A DNA stretch of 64,000 nucleotides from Alitta virens (Eukaryota; Annelida; Polychaeta; Phyllodocida; Nereididae): contig OW028575.1 of NCBI GenBank assembly GCA_932294295.1, forward strand, positions 37,264,253 through 37,328,252, in the 5' to 3' direction. Below are positions 23,411 to 35,779 of the stretch, one piece after another. Every line of letters begins with the position of its first letter. Within the stretch, counting starts at the first letter, position 1. The notes below the pieces were generated by a model. The model was not told the origin of the DNA and did no database searches. It saw only the letters and a list, made by a program, of their open reading frames with translations. A program made the translations under genes and the position numbers.

Positions 23411-23859
23411 AAGTTCTGTCTAAAATACGGAATGAAGTAGGAGGTATACGTAATTGGTCATCCTAAAATTATGAAATAGAGGTCATTATTGGTCGGTACA
23501 AGAAACATGTAATAAATCTATGCAGATGGAATCCAGTAACACGAATCTTGAATAGGGCCCGTATTAGGTAAAAGTGAACTCTCCAGTGTTAGAGCGCACC
23601 ATTTTAAGCATTACTTCCGGGAACCGTCACTGCTCGGAAGAAGCGTTCACTGTTCACTACTGCTACTGCCGAAAGACTGCATGCCAATATCTAATTAGTC
23701 AAAATATCCCCCAAAATAGGTGTCTGAGCGAAAAAATAAGAAATAGAAGTTCATTCAGCTGGCTTGTACAGCAAATCTCAATTCAGAACACTGGTGAATT
23801 CACGTATGGCCTGCAAATTGCAATTCTTTTTGACAAAATGTCTATTATGTAAATAATGT

Positions 23860-25000
23860 GCTTCCTTCAATATGTACATACTCATATTTAAATTTGAAAT
23901 ACTTATAAAAGAAACAGGGTGAAGAACAATGATTATTTGCTCTCCCAAAATGTTAAAAGAAGAATTATGGCTTTATATAATAAAATGTTATAATATATAA
24001 ATCCAGTAATTATAATCAAAGACTGTCTTTAATTGCATATATTCATCATTCTCATTGTGTTATAATCTTTATAGTATTGAATTCACAACACATCGATTTT
24101 TTTTAAAATTATATAATTAAATTAAAATATTTTTACATATTGTACAAATATTGAATCAGATATTTACACCATCTATGCTAAAATTGCTACTGTGTCCAGC
24201 AGTTTAGCTGCATGCATTAGCGTAAGTCCGAACGGTCTGCATGGTCCGCAATTTACGGAACGTACTAAGCAAAAGTTTTCTGGGAAAAGCCAGTGAGCGA
24301 TATTAGAAGTATTCGCCGATAAGCCTAAAGACAATATATTCATTTGAATAAGTCATAGGGCATTTCGGCAAGCCAGCCCAAAGGATAGCTCATCGCCCAA
24401 AGACCTGCCTATCGGCCCCAAGGACAATATATCCAGCCCAATATGCAGTCTTGGAGATTTGAAGCAACAACTACCCTGTAGTTTCTGACGGTTACATGTG
24501 CTTAATAAATTTTTCTTCATTTCTGTCCATCTCCATGCACAGTTCTGGGAGTATGGTTCCAGAAACCGCACATTGGATATTTTCATTCTTCCCAGAAGGA
24601 CTACCCCTCCCCCCGGCCCTTGCCAAAAAAAAAGAGGGTATTGTAGACATATTGGCAAGAGAGGGGGTGTGGCCGTTGTTCTGGGACCATTCATAATGTT
24701 TGAGAAAGTAGCCATTTTTACTAAGTTAGCTCGACTGCAGGTTTTCAGTATCATAACTTACAGGCCCTGTAAGACCTAAGTCTCAATAGGTACCACCCTA
24801 GTCTAGAGATCTAAAGCACCGCATCAGTGATTCTAAAGGAGGTCTTAATTGTGGGGTGTCCCTTGAAATACATCAAGATTGTTATCGTGCCAATGACTGA
24901 CCGCCTACAGGAGGTGAGTTGTGTCTTAATCCTTTGAGAAATAAACTCCAGATGCTGTTTCAAAGTGGCCCTACCCAATTAACAAACATCAAAGCCGTAG
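23860..25000. other. Noncoding DNA with a GC-richer block
   Basis: 23,860-24,200 is strongly AT-rich. The block 24,220-24,790 is GC-richer, with open frames on both strands, but no family is recognised. It may be an old transposon. Confidence 0.35.
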
Positions 25001-25050
25001 GCGGCGCCTCGATCGCTTGTTACCTTACGCCATTACCCCCCTCATAACTC

Positions 25051-25062
25051 GCGCATGCGCAC
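25051..25062. promoter_or_regulatory. Perfect NRF1-type palindrome
   Basis: CGCGCATGCGCA fits the NRF1 consensus (YGCGCAYGCGCR) exactly. It lies in a short CpG-containing stretch (ggcggcgcctcgatcg at 24,999). No adjacent gene start is visible. Confidence 0.35.
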
Positions 25063-25682
25063 TCATTCGCCTGTTGCTCTGTACCAAGCAGTACTATCAA
25101 AACAACTTCTTCATATACCATTCTATTATGGGCTATCATTTCTGATATTTTCATTATTTATCCATCATGTATCTACACTTTGGCTCTATATGTGGTATAT
25201 TTGCCTGAAAATTTACATATATAACTTCATAATCGGTTTATGTAGAATTAAATACAAACTTCTTTGAAACTAAACACGGGATATGTCATTAGCATTCATG
25301 AACCTTTGCATTGTTTAAACCACAGGGTTGCAATAATGATATCACTAATATCCTGTGGCAGGCTGTTTACCATTTTCAACATACACTTTCTGGATATACG
25401 GAGTACACCGCCCTCCGAAAATACATATAAGACCAATGTGACCAGTACGTACCTTAATGTACGCACCCAAGTGTTCTTATACTTTTGGAGGTCGGTGTAG
25501 ACATAACAAGTTCAAATGCCTTTATATTAAAGCATTTAAAAGTAGAGCATATTTCGCTTAAAAACAAAAATATAACGAAAATAAATTCTTGTAGCAAAAC
25601 TCAGATTCTCTGAAGGGAATTCAAAAGAGATGACCTGATACAGGAATAGTTGATTAGAATTTGTTCTATTTTGGGAGTTTAC

Positions 25683-25865
25683 TCCCCAGAGCAGGGCCTA
25701 GTGGTTAGACATGTCAATTTCTCACAGCTGGTTCTGCTGACGGTCCCGGGTTTGAATTTTACTCCATCACCCTTCATGAAAATATTAGTGATATCATTAT
25801 ATTGCTGTCGAATGGTACTTGATGTCTATGCTGAGGCAAGTGAAAGATCCAACACAAATCATTTG
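25683..25865 (+). repeat. tRNA-derived SINE copy
   Basis: The A-box-like gggcctagtggttagacatg and B-box-like ggtcccgggtttgaatttt are followed by the family core (gatgtctatgctgaggcaagtg). The 3' tail is missing or diverged. Confidence 0.65.
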
Positions 25866-26699
25866 TTATTCCAGTATTCAAGTCAATGTCTCTTAATTTG
25901 TTTAATTATGATAGTTGCTATACAAACTCATATCTGCAATAGTTCAAAGAACAATATTTTTAGACAAGCACACCGTGATTACATTAACATCTTTTACAGA
26001 ACCATAGTTCTATATTAGTTCTATATCATGCAATACATTGTACTTCAGTGTTCTTCGGGAGCTCAGGGTATATCCAAATTCAGACTACAAACCCCATTTG
26101 TTCTATTTATACCCATCCCTTATGGCAATTTGACCAATTGGACCAGTCCTTGAGAGACTGCCCACTCGAGGTGTCAGTGACTCATTAATCTCAGAACGCC
26201 GCATGGTCAAGCTCTGTATTCAGCATAAGGGCCCTGTTGGCTGAACCGGAGGCCAGCATATACGGTGCCGTCTATTCACCTGCAATCAATCCCTCTTTGT
26301 GCCAATTGCTGTAATATCGTTAGGGTTATTTCCACTGGTCTGAATAGAAGGAAACTTATCAGACAGCTTCAAAGCTTTGGAAGCAGGGGTATAAAATTGC
26401 TTAAAACGGATTCACAAATGAGCTCAGGGTTTAGCAGCAAACCAATACATTTTGCAGCCAACCTCCATTAGCCCCATTCCACGTTACAAATACATCTCTT
26501 AGGTCATCTAATAGTTCCCCATGAGATCGCCATCTTTCTTTTTGAGCCAACAGAAGCTTCCAAAGAATGACTGATGATAAATTATGACATCACAAATGCA
26601 AATCTTTTACATTATGTTTTTTTTTGTATATTAAAGCATAACGCATGCATTGGAATACAAGAAATATGTTATTGTGGGATTGGGACACCCAATGTTCAT

Positions 26700-26835
26700 T
26701 TTATATAAATACGCCACAATACATAGACGTAATGAAGAGATGATAAGGCTTGGAGTCCTCACTACTACACCATTCAGAATATTGAGTAGCTTAGTAGTCA
26801 GCCATGGGAAGTTGCCTATTTGACAGCTTAAGCCA
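26700..26835 (-). repeat. SINE tail fragment
   Basis: gacgtaatgaagagatgataaggcttggagtcc matches the 3' body of the main SINE family in minus orientation (compare 40,670). The rest is diverged. Confidence 0.45.
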
Positions 26836-26839
26836 GGTA

Positions 26840-29800
26840 GGTGAGTCGTAGATATTGATAGTTAGCAAAGAATCACAGTAGGCCTAGCTAAAAAAAAATA
26901 AAATAATAATAAAAGGGCATATATAGTGTTTAGTCTTTTACAAGCTAAACTAAACTAAACCACCCTTTTATAGACCCGGTTACTGTTCACTTAACCGAGT
27001 AATCTCGCTAGGTTACATGTAGCAGGTTTAGCATGTAGTAGGTTATTTTGTCATAACTTTTGAAACAACATACATGTTATAAATAAAAACCCCAAACTTT
27101 CAACTCGATTGAAACACCTCTGTAGCGAATAGACTTGAATGAAGTTTCATGTCTTTTCAATGATATTCTTCTTCTTCTTTTTTGGCCTTTTTATCGTCAT
27201 ATTATGGTCATTTGTTAGAAAAAGGTGTTTTTATCAGCTATACAGTTGGGGTTTTGACTTTTAGCTGACGTTTCTGTACTGCTCTAACAATAGATTAGGT
27301 AACAGCACTTCCCAAAAACGGGTTGACATTTGCACTGAATCTCCCCATAATATAGCGGGTGTATAATTACATATCTGTATGTACAAATATAGCAGATGTA
27401 TATTTGTGTCCAGACACAAGTACATACCAGGAAATATACAAATATGGAAAGTATAGTTATTTGCGCCCATACTTGTAGACATGGTATGTAGTGTCAGGTA
27501 ACTAAACTGAAGTAATCAACCTAGCCTTCGTGACAGATTCTCCATCAAAATATTCTATGATTAATTCATGAGATATATTCCATTTGTCTCTATTTGTCAC
27601 TCCGTATCTCAGCCACTCAATTTGTCTCATCGCGGTGTGTCAGTAATTTATTTCCGTTTCCAAGGCAACGCCACATCAAGATATTTTTAGTCACAGAAAA
27701 CTTGAGTCAATCAGTCCTGGGAAAGTGATGTTGATGGGTAAGGGGGTGGCTTGTCTGGGTTGGTTTTTGTGGTCCTTTTTATTCCCTCCCAAATGGTCTT
27801 TTTCAGTTATCCTGTCCCATTTGTAATGGCATAAAAAAAGGTCTCCAACATGTAGGTTTTACCACTAAAAACACATGAACAGCAGCTGGATTTTCTTCAA
27901 GAAAAGGTTAAAAAGGAAATTAGTAATTTCGTAACAGACATTTGCAATTGTGTGTTGTACCTGGAAGCAATCACTGACCAAAAAAAAAATAGAAAGAAAG
28001 AAATGTCTGAGAGGAGACATTAACGGCTCCCAAAACTTCTTCAAGACCTCGTCAAAAAGAATTGTGCTTCAGGCCTTTGAAAGAAGCAAATTTGTGGTTG
28101 AGATGATGGAATTAAGTGTTCGCTAACCAGATATACAGTTTGTATCATCTTTATTGTATCAAAATTGCCAGGGCGACCAAAGAAAAAATAAAGGCACAAT
28201 AACAATAGCTATTTAGTAAGACAATCAAAGAACAGTCTAATTAGGATAGTTATCATTCACCTCAACAAGAGCACTGGCGAAAGAGCAATACATAGGTAGA
28301 TAAGAACTAGAATTAGAAAATTATTTTTACACCCAAATCTTCGTAATTTAGTGGGATGTGCAGAGACAATTTTCCACCACTGGCATTGCAGGAAAGCATC
28401 AACAAAGGAAATAAACAATTATTATATACAATAATAAAAAAGCTTTGTAGTTCAAAACAGTTTTTCTTGCAAATGTGATATTGCTTTTTTTCTGTTCTGG
28501 TTTCACTAGAACCACCAAGAATAACTTGTATCCAATACTATATTACTTTTTGGGTCCTGTTACAAACAGGAATTAGTTGTTTTGTGCCACTTCCTCAATC
28601 ATCACGCTCCAAGAACCAGATATCAGGCTGAGAGGATTTCTGAGAACATCCATAGGTTCACTTTAATGGGGTTCAGAAAGAAAGTGGGTCTCTGGTATTT
28701 GAGACACTGACTTTGTTATAACAAGAAACTAGTTGTAGAGTAACTTCTGACTGACGCCCACTCAGACCTTTGGATGGCAGCATACCTGTCATTTTCTGTG
28801 GTATTTTGCAACAAGCTGATAAATATTCAGTTTGGACAATAGATATCTATACACGCATCAGTGCCTACTATCACCATTTCACATCATTGAAAATGAGTAT
28901 TAAGTTTATATCGGCGATGACTTAGTCATTCAGTAATAACAGAAAAAAAATTTAAGAAGCAGGAGTTGAAATTGCCGATTCACTGCATGAAAATGATGAT
29001 TTTGAAAATATAACAGCATGTCAAGATTACTCATAGCGTGTGCGTATTTTTTCGCATAAAATAGATTCGGATAGGTTTAAATGCTGTAATACCGTGTGCA
29101 CACTGAATACCAAAAAAAAGTATCAGCCACGCTGCATGGCCCTCATTCTGCGAACCCATGCTAACAAAAAATGACAAATATTACTCAACTTACGGAGAAA
29201 TACAATTTTACAAAATAAAACTTTGTCAACTCGCAGCCTCAGGTGTCATTGCTGAAGTATGATGTTATTTTTTCTTTTCATCCCAGGTCAGGCAGTATGG
29301 CATTATGGTTCTATATACAGTCTTTACGTAGTCTTTAGGTCTGGACTGCAAGACTGTCTGTGTTAAGTGATTTTCAAGAAGTGCACAGAGTCATCGGGTG
29401 CACTGGACAGTGTTCTGCCATTTGGTCATCTGCACTGAAGTGGAAGTTCGTGTGATATGGAGCTCAGCTTTTAATGGACCCGGTAAAATATGCCTCTCTT
29501 TCATTTCTGTTCATGTGTAAAAATAAAAGGATTAAAAAAACCAAAAACCAAAGGCATACACTTAATGTGTTCTTTCATGTTACCCTGACCTATGCAGGGT
29601 TTTTACTGTTTGTGACCTTTGACCTGAAACTTCTTTACCATTCAGAAGCACGATTTGCAGCCCTCAAAACAATTATATTTTGATTAAATAACTGCCAAAT
29701 GTTGTGAAGGGGTAGCCAATGAGATGCCAAGGGTGCAAAAGACAACAGAGGACAATTAAAATACCTGTAAATTTTCACACATTCTCTTCTAAAATGTTAA

Positions 29801-30690
29801 AGATTATAATTATACAGTGACATGAATAGGTCAGTGAACACCCAAAATAAATGGATTTTTTTTTTAGTTTAATGACTATCAAAGCGATATTCAGAATATC
29901 ATATATAAAGTGATAATTTAGTAGCAATGACAGCTGTATATATATTAACATTTCCAGTAGGCTTACTTTTAAAAATAAATTTGGTTACAGACTTCAGGAC
30001 GGCGCACCAGTAGAGCGCCCTAACCGCTTGCACTAGAAGTGTTTTTGTTTGGTGCACATATGGCATTTTAGCCAGAACAGCACTCGAGATTAATAGTTTT
30101 TCCCACCGCAACAATTACAAAGAATGCAGTCCACGTCGAACTGAGTGTGCTCAAATAATTTTTTTTTCTTCAATTTTTTGGTTTTCTTTTCTTTTTTCAC
30201 TTTAGTGTAGAGTGGCAGTAAAGGTACTATACATTTTTATGGGTATTGTGTGTAATAAATAAAGGGGTAGAATCCGGCAGATATCTGTTCAGAACTAAAA
30301 GAATAAAATGATTGACAGGGAGTGCCTTAGAATGTTGGGACACATCATGCAATTTCAAACAATAGGCAGAGCATTATCACGTTTAGTTTTTTGTTTTCTC
30401 TTTACGGCTTTAGTTGCAATAGTAATATAACTGACATAATTGTGTCCATACATTTATAGAGAGAACTAAAGATACAATGCATGTTTGGAAGTATGCAGTA
30501 GTGGCATCCATGGTCATTCCAACAACCTTTTCTTGAAACATTTGTGGTTGTTCCAACACTCTTTCAGAATCGATACACTATGATAATTGTCCTGAATTAC
30601 TCAGGCGTGGATATGATGGAAGGGAGAGAAAGAGCTGTTTTCATAAATGGAAATAGGGCCCAATCTAATAAGCAGGGATATATATTGAGC
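26840..30690. other. Intron-like or intergenic DNA
   Basis: No gene was recognised. It includes A-rich and T-rich runs and a mariner-like terminus near 29,815. Short open frames at 27,261, 29,474 and 29,899 are not supported by splice sites or composition. Confidence 0.4.
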
Positions 30691-30699
30691 TAGGTCGCT

Positions 30700-31130
30700 T
30701 TTCTATAGCCCTGAGACGAGTTCCATTAGACTGGGACATGTTCCTGTGATGGACAGGGCGGTAAGGGTCACATGACACTACGTCAGAGGTCACGTGAACG
30801 TTCCCAGAGTCACCTGCGCGTTGCTGATATCACGTGACGAATAACTGGTATCCCAAGAGCCTCTGCGACCACGCACTATTGTGGCAAGCAAAAAGTTGAC
30901 AGGAGGCATCAGTCATTCTTATGACGCGTCACAAGCAGCTGTTTAGGCCATATAGCGGTCAGTTGTCCTGTTTGATTGATACATCGACCAGTCCACCAGT
31001 TTGGTGGAGCATTTTCAGGACCCCTATTGATTGCAATCTGTCCTTGGTGGAATCCTCACTGGACAGGAATATGTCCTGTATGAGTGACATTCATCTGAGC
31101 CATGCTTCTTGTGAGTATTTGGTATGAACC
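30700..31130 (+). promoter_or_regulatory. E-box cluster with a possible first exon
   Basis: GTCACATGAC (30,767), GGTCACGTGA (30,789) and TCACGTGA (30,830) lie within 75 bp in a GC-richer block. These are CACGTG/CACATG E-boxes of the type bound by USF/MITF-TFE bHLH factors. About 85 bp downstream an ATG (30,921) opens a 62-codon frame reaching a good donor (CTTCTT|GTGAGTA at 31,108). The peptide (starting MTRHKQLFRPYSGQL) has no known domain and its initiation context is weak. On the minus strand the same block contains a short ATG frame MAQMNVTHTGHIPV up to another GTGAGG, so direction is unresolved. Confidence 0.3.
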
Positions 31131-31631
31131 ATACGTGATGGGCTTCATGATTGTTCCGAACATCTGTCTATCATGATCAAGTCATAAAAACACTTCACAG
31201 TGTGTCCCCCATGTAGCATATCAGTTTGCCATCTCTTAAGGAAATACTGTCATACAGTGTATGATGCATTTGAAGAACCTTCCACTCTCATCAATCCATT
31301 TTGTCACTGCAAAGCATTGTAATGGTGCAACAGATCAAGCTGCGGGGATTCAGCCTGCCACCAGCAATTTTGCTGATCAGCTCAGCAATCAAAAAGCGCA
31401 TCAATAATTCGCTCGTGGTCTCCCCAACATGAAGGCTAATGGCATCATCACGTCATCAGGTCACGTGATGAAGGAGATCTGGCGATATCTAACATGGCGT
31501 CATCACACAGATAACATGATTGGTTTGGCTCATCACATGATTGGTGGCCCATCATGTATGATAGGTTTGCATGTGAACAATACAGGACAGGTTGGTGCCT
31601 ATAACCAACCAAAGTAAAAGTGATAGCCTTT

Positions 31632-31925
31632 TAGCAGCAGGGTGACCTAATGGTTAAGGCACCTGCCAATTCCGATCTGCTGAAGGTCCCGGGTTCTATC
31701 CAAGGCCTGGGCACTTTTCATGAGCAACATCCCAACCGGATGTTGATCGCATGAGACGTTAAATAGGGAGGTGCCTTGTACGCAGGGTCTATGCTGAGGC
31801 AGGTAAAATACCCCACCCATAGGATAAATGTGTTACATGGCGTCTGCCTCTGACAGGTGGTCATATAAGCTGACTCAGCTTCAAACCCAGTAGCATTCAG
31901 ACATTGGACACAGACATAAAACAGG
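31632..31925 (+). repeat. Near-full-length tRNA-derived SINE (reference copy for the window)
   Basis: The element starts gcagcagggtgacctaatgg (A-box region). It has the B-box GGGTTCTATCC near 31,690, and a core with gttgatcgcatgagacgtta and the segment atgctgaggcaggtaaaata. It ends with a tail containing tggtcatataagctgactca and cccagtagca. The tRNA-like head, core and tail are those of an RNA polymerase III SINE, which moves with help from LINE enzymes. Copies or pieces on both strands occur at 2.2, 3.4, 13.0, 25.7, 26.7, 36.4, 39.8, 40.6 and 63.1 kb. Confidence 0.85.
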
Positions 31926-32964
31926 GAAAACTGTTGCCTCTGATTACAGTTCATATACAGGCTTGTAATACCAATACTTAATCAAAACAATAAAATACAA
32001 TGGTTTAATGACCAACAAATATATTCCGGCTGCTCATTAAAGACATTCTCAATATAGTTGATTTAATAGGGTTATTGAATATGCAACTTTAAATATACTT
32101 TATCTTATTGGCAACTATACATTTTTAACCAGAGTAAAATTACTCAGATCTCAGTTTATGATCAATCAATCAAGCCAGGTAAGTGTCATATGCTGAGCTT
32201 TGACATCAAAGGTTTTGAAACTGGTCAAACGCAGGGTTCAAAGATATGTCCAACATATTGCCCTTCAAAGATATTAGGGAGCACATATATTGCTAAAAAC
32301 AAGTGCAAAAGAATCTGTTAGGTAAGCAATAGATACTAGGGTAGCCCTTTAAGCCAATATTGTGAACAAAGATCTTGATGATGCCAAGGAAACGCGTCAA
32401 TCACGCACAGAACGTTGGTCAAGACGCGCGTCATGCAAATGGCAACGTGCTGGTCACTCAGGTCATTGACCTTCTCCTGGGTCCATTTCACACTCGTTGA
32501 TTGCAGTTGAAAGAAAAGGCCTTCCTTCTGATTAAATCAAGTTGAAAGGATTACAGTTTAAGGCAAAGGGATTACAATAAACAGACAAAGGAGAGATCGA
32601 TACAAGCCTTAAATAGAAAAGTCGAAAACACTCACACATGTCAAGTTATTAGCAATTTTAAATATTTGGTTGCACACAATGTGCCTCAAGCAACAGACAC
32701 GTACAGACAACATGACACAGCCTGTCAGAAGATAGAGATCAATTGCATATTCATGCCAACTACAAAAAACAAACTGTCCTGATTACACAAACTCATTATC
32801 TCCGGATTTCTCAAGTGAAGGACAGATAAAGAAGCAATTTTAAAGTTTAAAAGAAATAACAAGATAACAATAACATAAAGATGACAACAACATTGATGTT
32901 ACCTTGCGCTCTTGGAGTTATTTACTTTACAAACTATGGCAGTCAAAAAGATCAGTGCCAGAAA

Positions 32965-33140
32965 CGTGGGTGCCATGGCTTAGTGATTAAGCTCTCACTT
33001 CCACACATCAGAAGGTTCTGGGTGGAAACCCCGATCACGGCATGGAGAGAGAAACTGAGTAAATAGAATTCTGGGTAATGAGCTGTATACTCTCCAGGAG
33101 TTGAGAGAGGTTCATGCTTGAACAGGCCTGTTAGGGTGTA
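32965..33140 (+). repeat. tRNA-derived SINE, third type
   Basis: gggtgccatggcttagtgat followed by taagc resembles an A-box. A weaker B-box (aggttctgggtggaaacccc) follows at normal spacing. The body (agagagaaactgagtaaat...ctccaggagttgagagagg) differs from the main family. Confidence 0.5.
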
Positions 33141-33700
33141 ATTCGATCGGGACTCTGTTGACTGATGAGAGACTATACATAAACCCTGATTTACGATAAG
33201 CCGATACATGAAACTCTTTGTCAAATGTGGTAGCTCAGAGAATCCTATGAGCAGAAAACAGGCCACAAGGTATCACTGACTTCTCACACATGTATAACAA
33301 TTGCCACAAATATACAGTAATGTATAGGCCAGACAAGCTTGAAGCTCGAATAAGCAATGCATATTTCATGAGCAATATTTGATAACACTTGGTATCATTG
33401 TTTTTGTGTGTGTTTTGGGACTAGCAGACATTGATTGTAAGAAGAATGGGAATATTATGCAGCCAATGAAACCAAGGCTCTATTTGACCCCCGCTTTCAG
33501 CTCTCCCTTTTTTCTCCACATGTGTGGGTGATAAGGGCCCCCAGAAGTGATCCCCACTCGCCCACCAGACACCCCCGATTAGATTTCTCAGCATAGACAG
33601 CAGGGTTCCTTGTTGGCCCTGCAGCTCTTGCCTGTCACTATGACAAGTGAAGTCTACTAAACAAAAGTACTTCGCTATAGGAATGTCTTAAACCCAGATA

Positions 33701-33796
33701 GCATCCTATATCGGGTCAAAGATGGACCTACGTCAAACCGATCTCAGAACTAATCATTTTTATTAAGATGCGAAATTTTGACCCTATATGGGATGC
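33701..33796. mobile_element. Short inverted-repeat element (MITE-like, 96 bp)
   Basis: The arms gcatcctatatcgggtcaaa (33,701-33,720) and the reverse complement of 33,777-33,796 differ at two of 20 positions. The interior is 56 bp. Target duplications are not clear, so the superfamily is unassigned. Confidence 0.6.
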
Positions 33797-33897
33797 CTGA
33801 CACCCCAGCCCCCACCCTAGCTGGTCAATTTGACTAAAGTGACAAGTTTTGATTCAGAAAAATTAGTCATTATGACCAATTACATGTATTACATACT

Positions 33898-34142
33898 ATC
33901 TTGCACTGCTATATACTTCTCCACTGCTATATACTACTTCCACTCCTCTACTTCTACTGCCTGTGCTCTACTTCTACTTCCTCTGTCTACTTCTACTTCC
34001 ACTGATCTACTTCTACTTCCTCTGCTCCCCACTTCTAATTTCACTGTTCTACTTCTAATTCCCTTGCTCTACTTCCATTTACATGGCGCTCTAGTTTTAA
34101 TTCTACTGGTCTGTTTCTATTTCCACTGTTCTACTTCTACTC
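33898..34142. repeat. Pyrimidine-rich minisatellite (about 24-bp unit)
   Basis: Degenerate copies of ctacttctacttccactgct are repeated about ten times, so one strand is almost all C and T. Confidence 0.8.
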
Positions 34143-34352
34143 GAAACTTTTTTCCCTGTCCTTCATTCCTACAGAGTGCTAATTCTGGCAACATAACACG
34201 TGTCATTTGCAAGTTCAAACGTCTTTTTCACTTTTTCCAAACGACTGCGCAATTATAGGACGCTGACGCGCTACGTCCGAACGTCAAATGGAGCGTCATG
34301 CACATTAAAAGTTACGTCTCAAGCCACGCGAACGTCGTCAGCAACCTCCTTA

Positions 34353-34794
34353 AGCCCATTGCACACGGGAATCACATATGATGGCATCACATGTGATGGC
34401 ATCACAACCCCTTCTTGTGATGCCAGCATAATGTGCTGCACACGGAGATGGACCCCATGACAGAGTCACAACCCCTCACTAGCCATTATGGAGTTGTTGC
34501 AAACTAGGGTTTGCTACATTCTAGGTCAAGTCAAAACTCCTCGCATCTGATTGGCTATTAGCAGGCCAGGCCCCTGTGATCACGGCATAAACTGCTGCAC
34601 ACGGGGTTTGCATCATGGAAAGTCTGTGATTCCATCATGGAATATCTAGCAGTGCTAGATACCCATGATCTCGTCACAAGTCATATGTGATGCGGTCATA
34701 GTCTGCTGCACACGGGAAAATTTGGTCATGAGAAGGGGTTGTGACCAAATCATATGTGATCACGGCATGGAAAAACTATCATGTGCAATGGGCT
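34353..34794. mobile_element. Complete 442-bp Harbinger-type MITE
   Basis: The ends AGCCCATTGCACA and TGTGCAATGGGCT are exact 13-bp inverted repeats, and both sides are flanked by the same trinucleotide TTA (34,350-34,352 and 34,795-34,797). A 3-bp TWA target duplication is the hallmark of PIF/Harbinger insertions. The interior has no coding capacity. It repeats tgctgcacacgg three times (near 34,434, 34,591 and 34,701) and carries many imperfect palindromes built on GTGAT...ATCAC. It would need transposase supplied by another element. Confidence 0.85.
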
Positions 34795-35289
34795 TTACTC
34801 TCACCACAAGAAAGCCAATGACAGGGTCAACAGGCAGAACTCAACAGGTGGTGAAAGTAAGTTATACCCTCCCTGCCTAGTGGTTATTGAGTCAACTGTT
34901 AACTTTACAACTGAGCTCATATTTAAGAGCATTTTTATGATAAAAACTAAGTTCACTTTCAGTAATGTTGTGATAATTACATTTAATTGTTGACAATCAA
35001 CGATTTAAAGGACCCACATGCTTTAGTCATTGCATTATCATTTAGTCACAAATTGAAGGCGAAGTTTATGTATTTTGAAATTCCAAACCGCAATCTAAGA
35101 ATAAAATAGAGTGAATATACTAGAATATAATAGAAAACATTAAAAAAAATTTGAACAAGACTCATTAGGCAATCTATTTACAGTCAAACCTGCCCCTGCT
35201 GTGTGTAAATATTCCACGTGGGTGACATTAAAAAGGTTCTAAATCATGATTACAAAAAGAAAAAGAGAGAAACAAACGAGCACAAAAAA

Positions 35290-35770
35290 ACGGAAACTGG
35301 GCCTTGGTAAATTGCACTGCTGCACAAAAGCTAGCAGTATTTAGTGCCCGATCAGTCTATCAGGACAATTGGGACACATGAACCGGTATTTGGAGCCCAC
35401 CGACGAATTACCCCGACGCGTACTCAGGCAAGTGATGCGTTTTCACCAAGATTAATTGGCCCAGATGGTGAGGCAGGGGAACACCTATAGTGCGTGGATC
35501 ATTTGCGCATATAGGGAAAGCGATCGCCATGGAAGCTTGAAAGTCGAGAATATGATGGTCTTCCGATTGCGGGAACCGGATGCACTGACCGGAAATATGC
35601 AGGAGACATCTGGTGTCATTTCTCCTCATTACTCTAGTTCTGTTGTCTGCCAAATGATGCCGTGGTTCTTTCACCGACAGGTATCGTGGGATCATTGTTG
35701 TTCTAGAAAATGTCAAATTGGAGCCAGAGCCAGAAGAGGGCATACTCCTTCCCGATTGGTATTCTAATAA
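35290..35770. other. GC-richer island with open frames on both strands, unassigned
   Basis: Composition is clearly higher in G+C than the AT-rich flanks. A 103-codon frame is open on plus (35,456-35,767), and the same frame extends upstream of a single stop to a stretch reading RYLEPTDELPRRVLRQVM. A 111-codon frame is open on minus. Neither matches a family I recognise. Candidates are an old transposon coding fragment or a host exon. The plus frame is preferred because it continues across 35,360-35,767 with only one stop. Confidence 0.3.
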
Positions 35771-35779
35771 TAAGTGTAT

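Noticed and set aside
33830..34258. 142-codon frame on plus
   Set aside because: Its Ser/Thr/Leu-rich sequence comes from the CTACTTCCACTG minisatellite.
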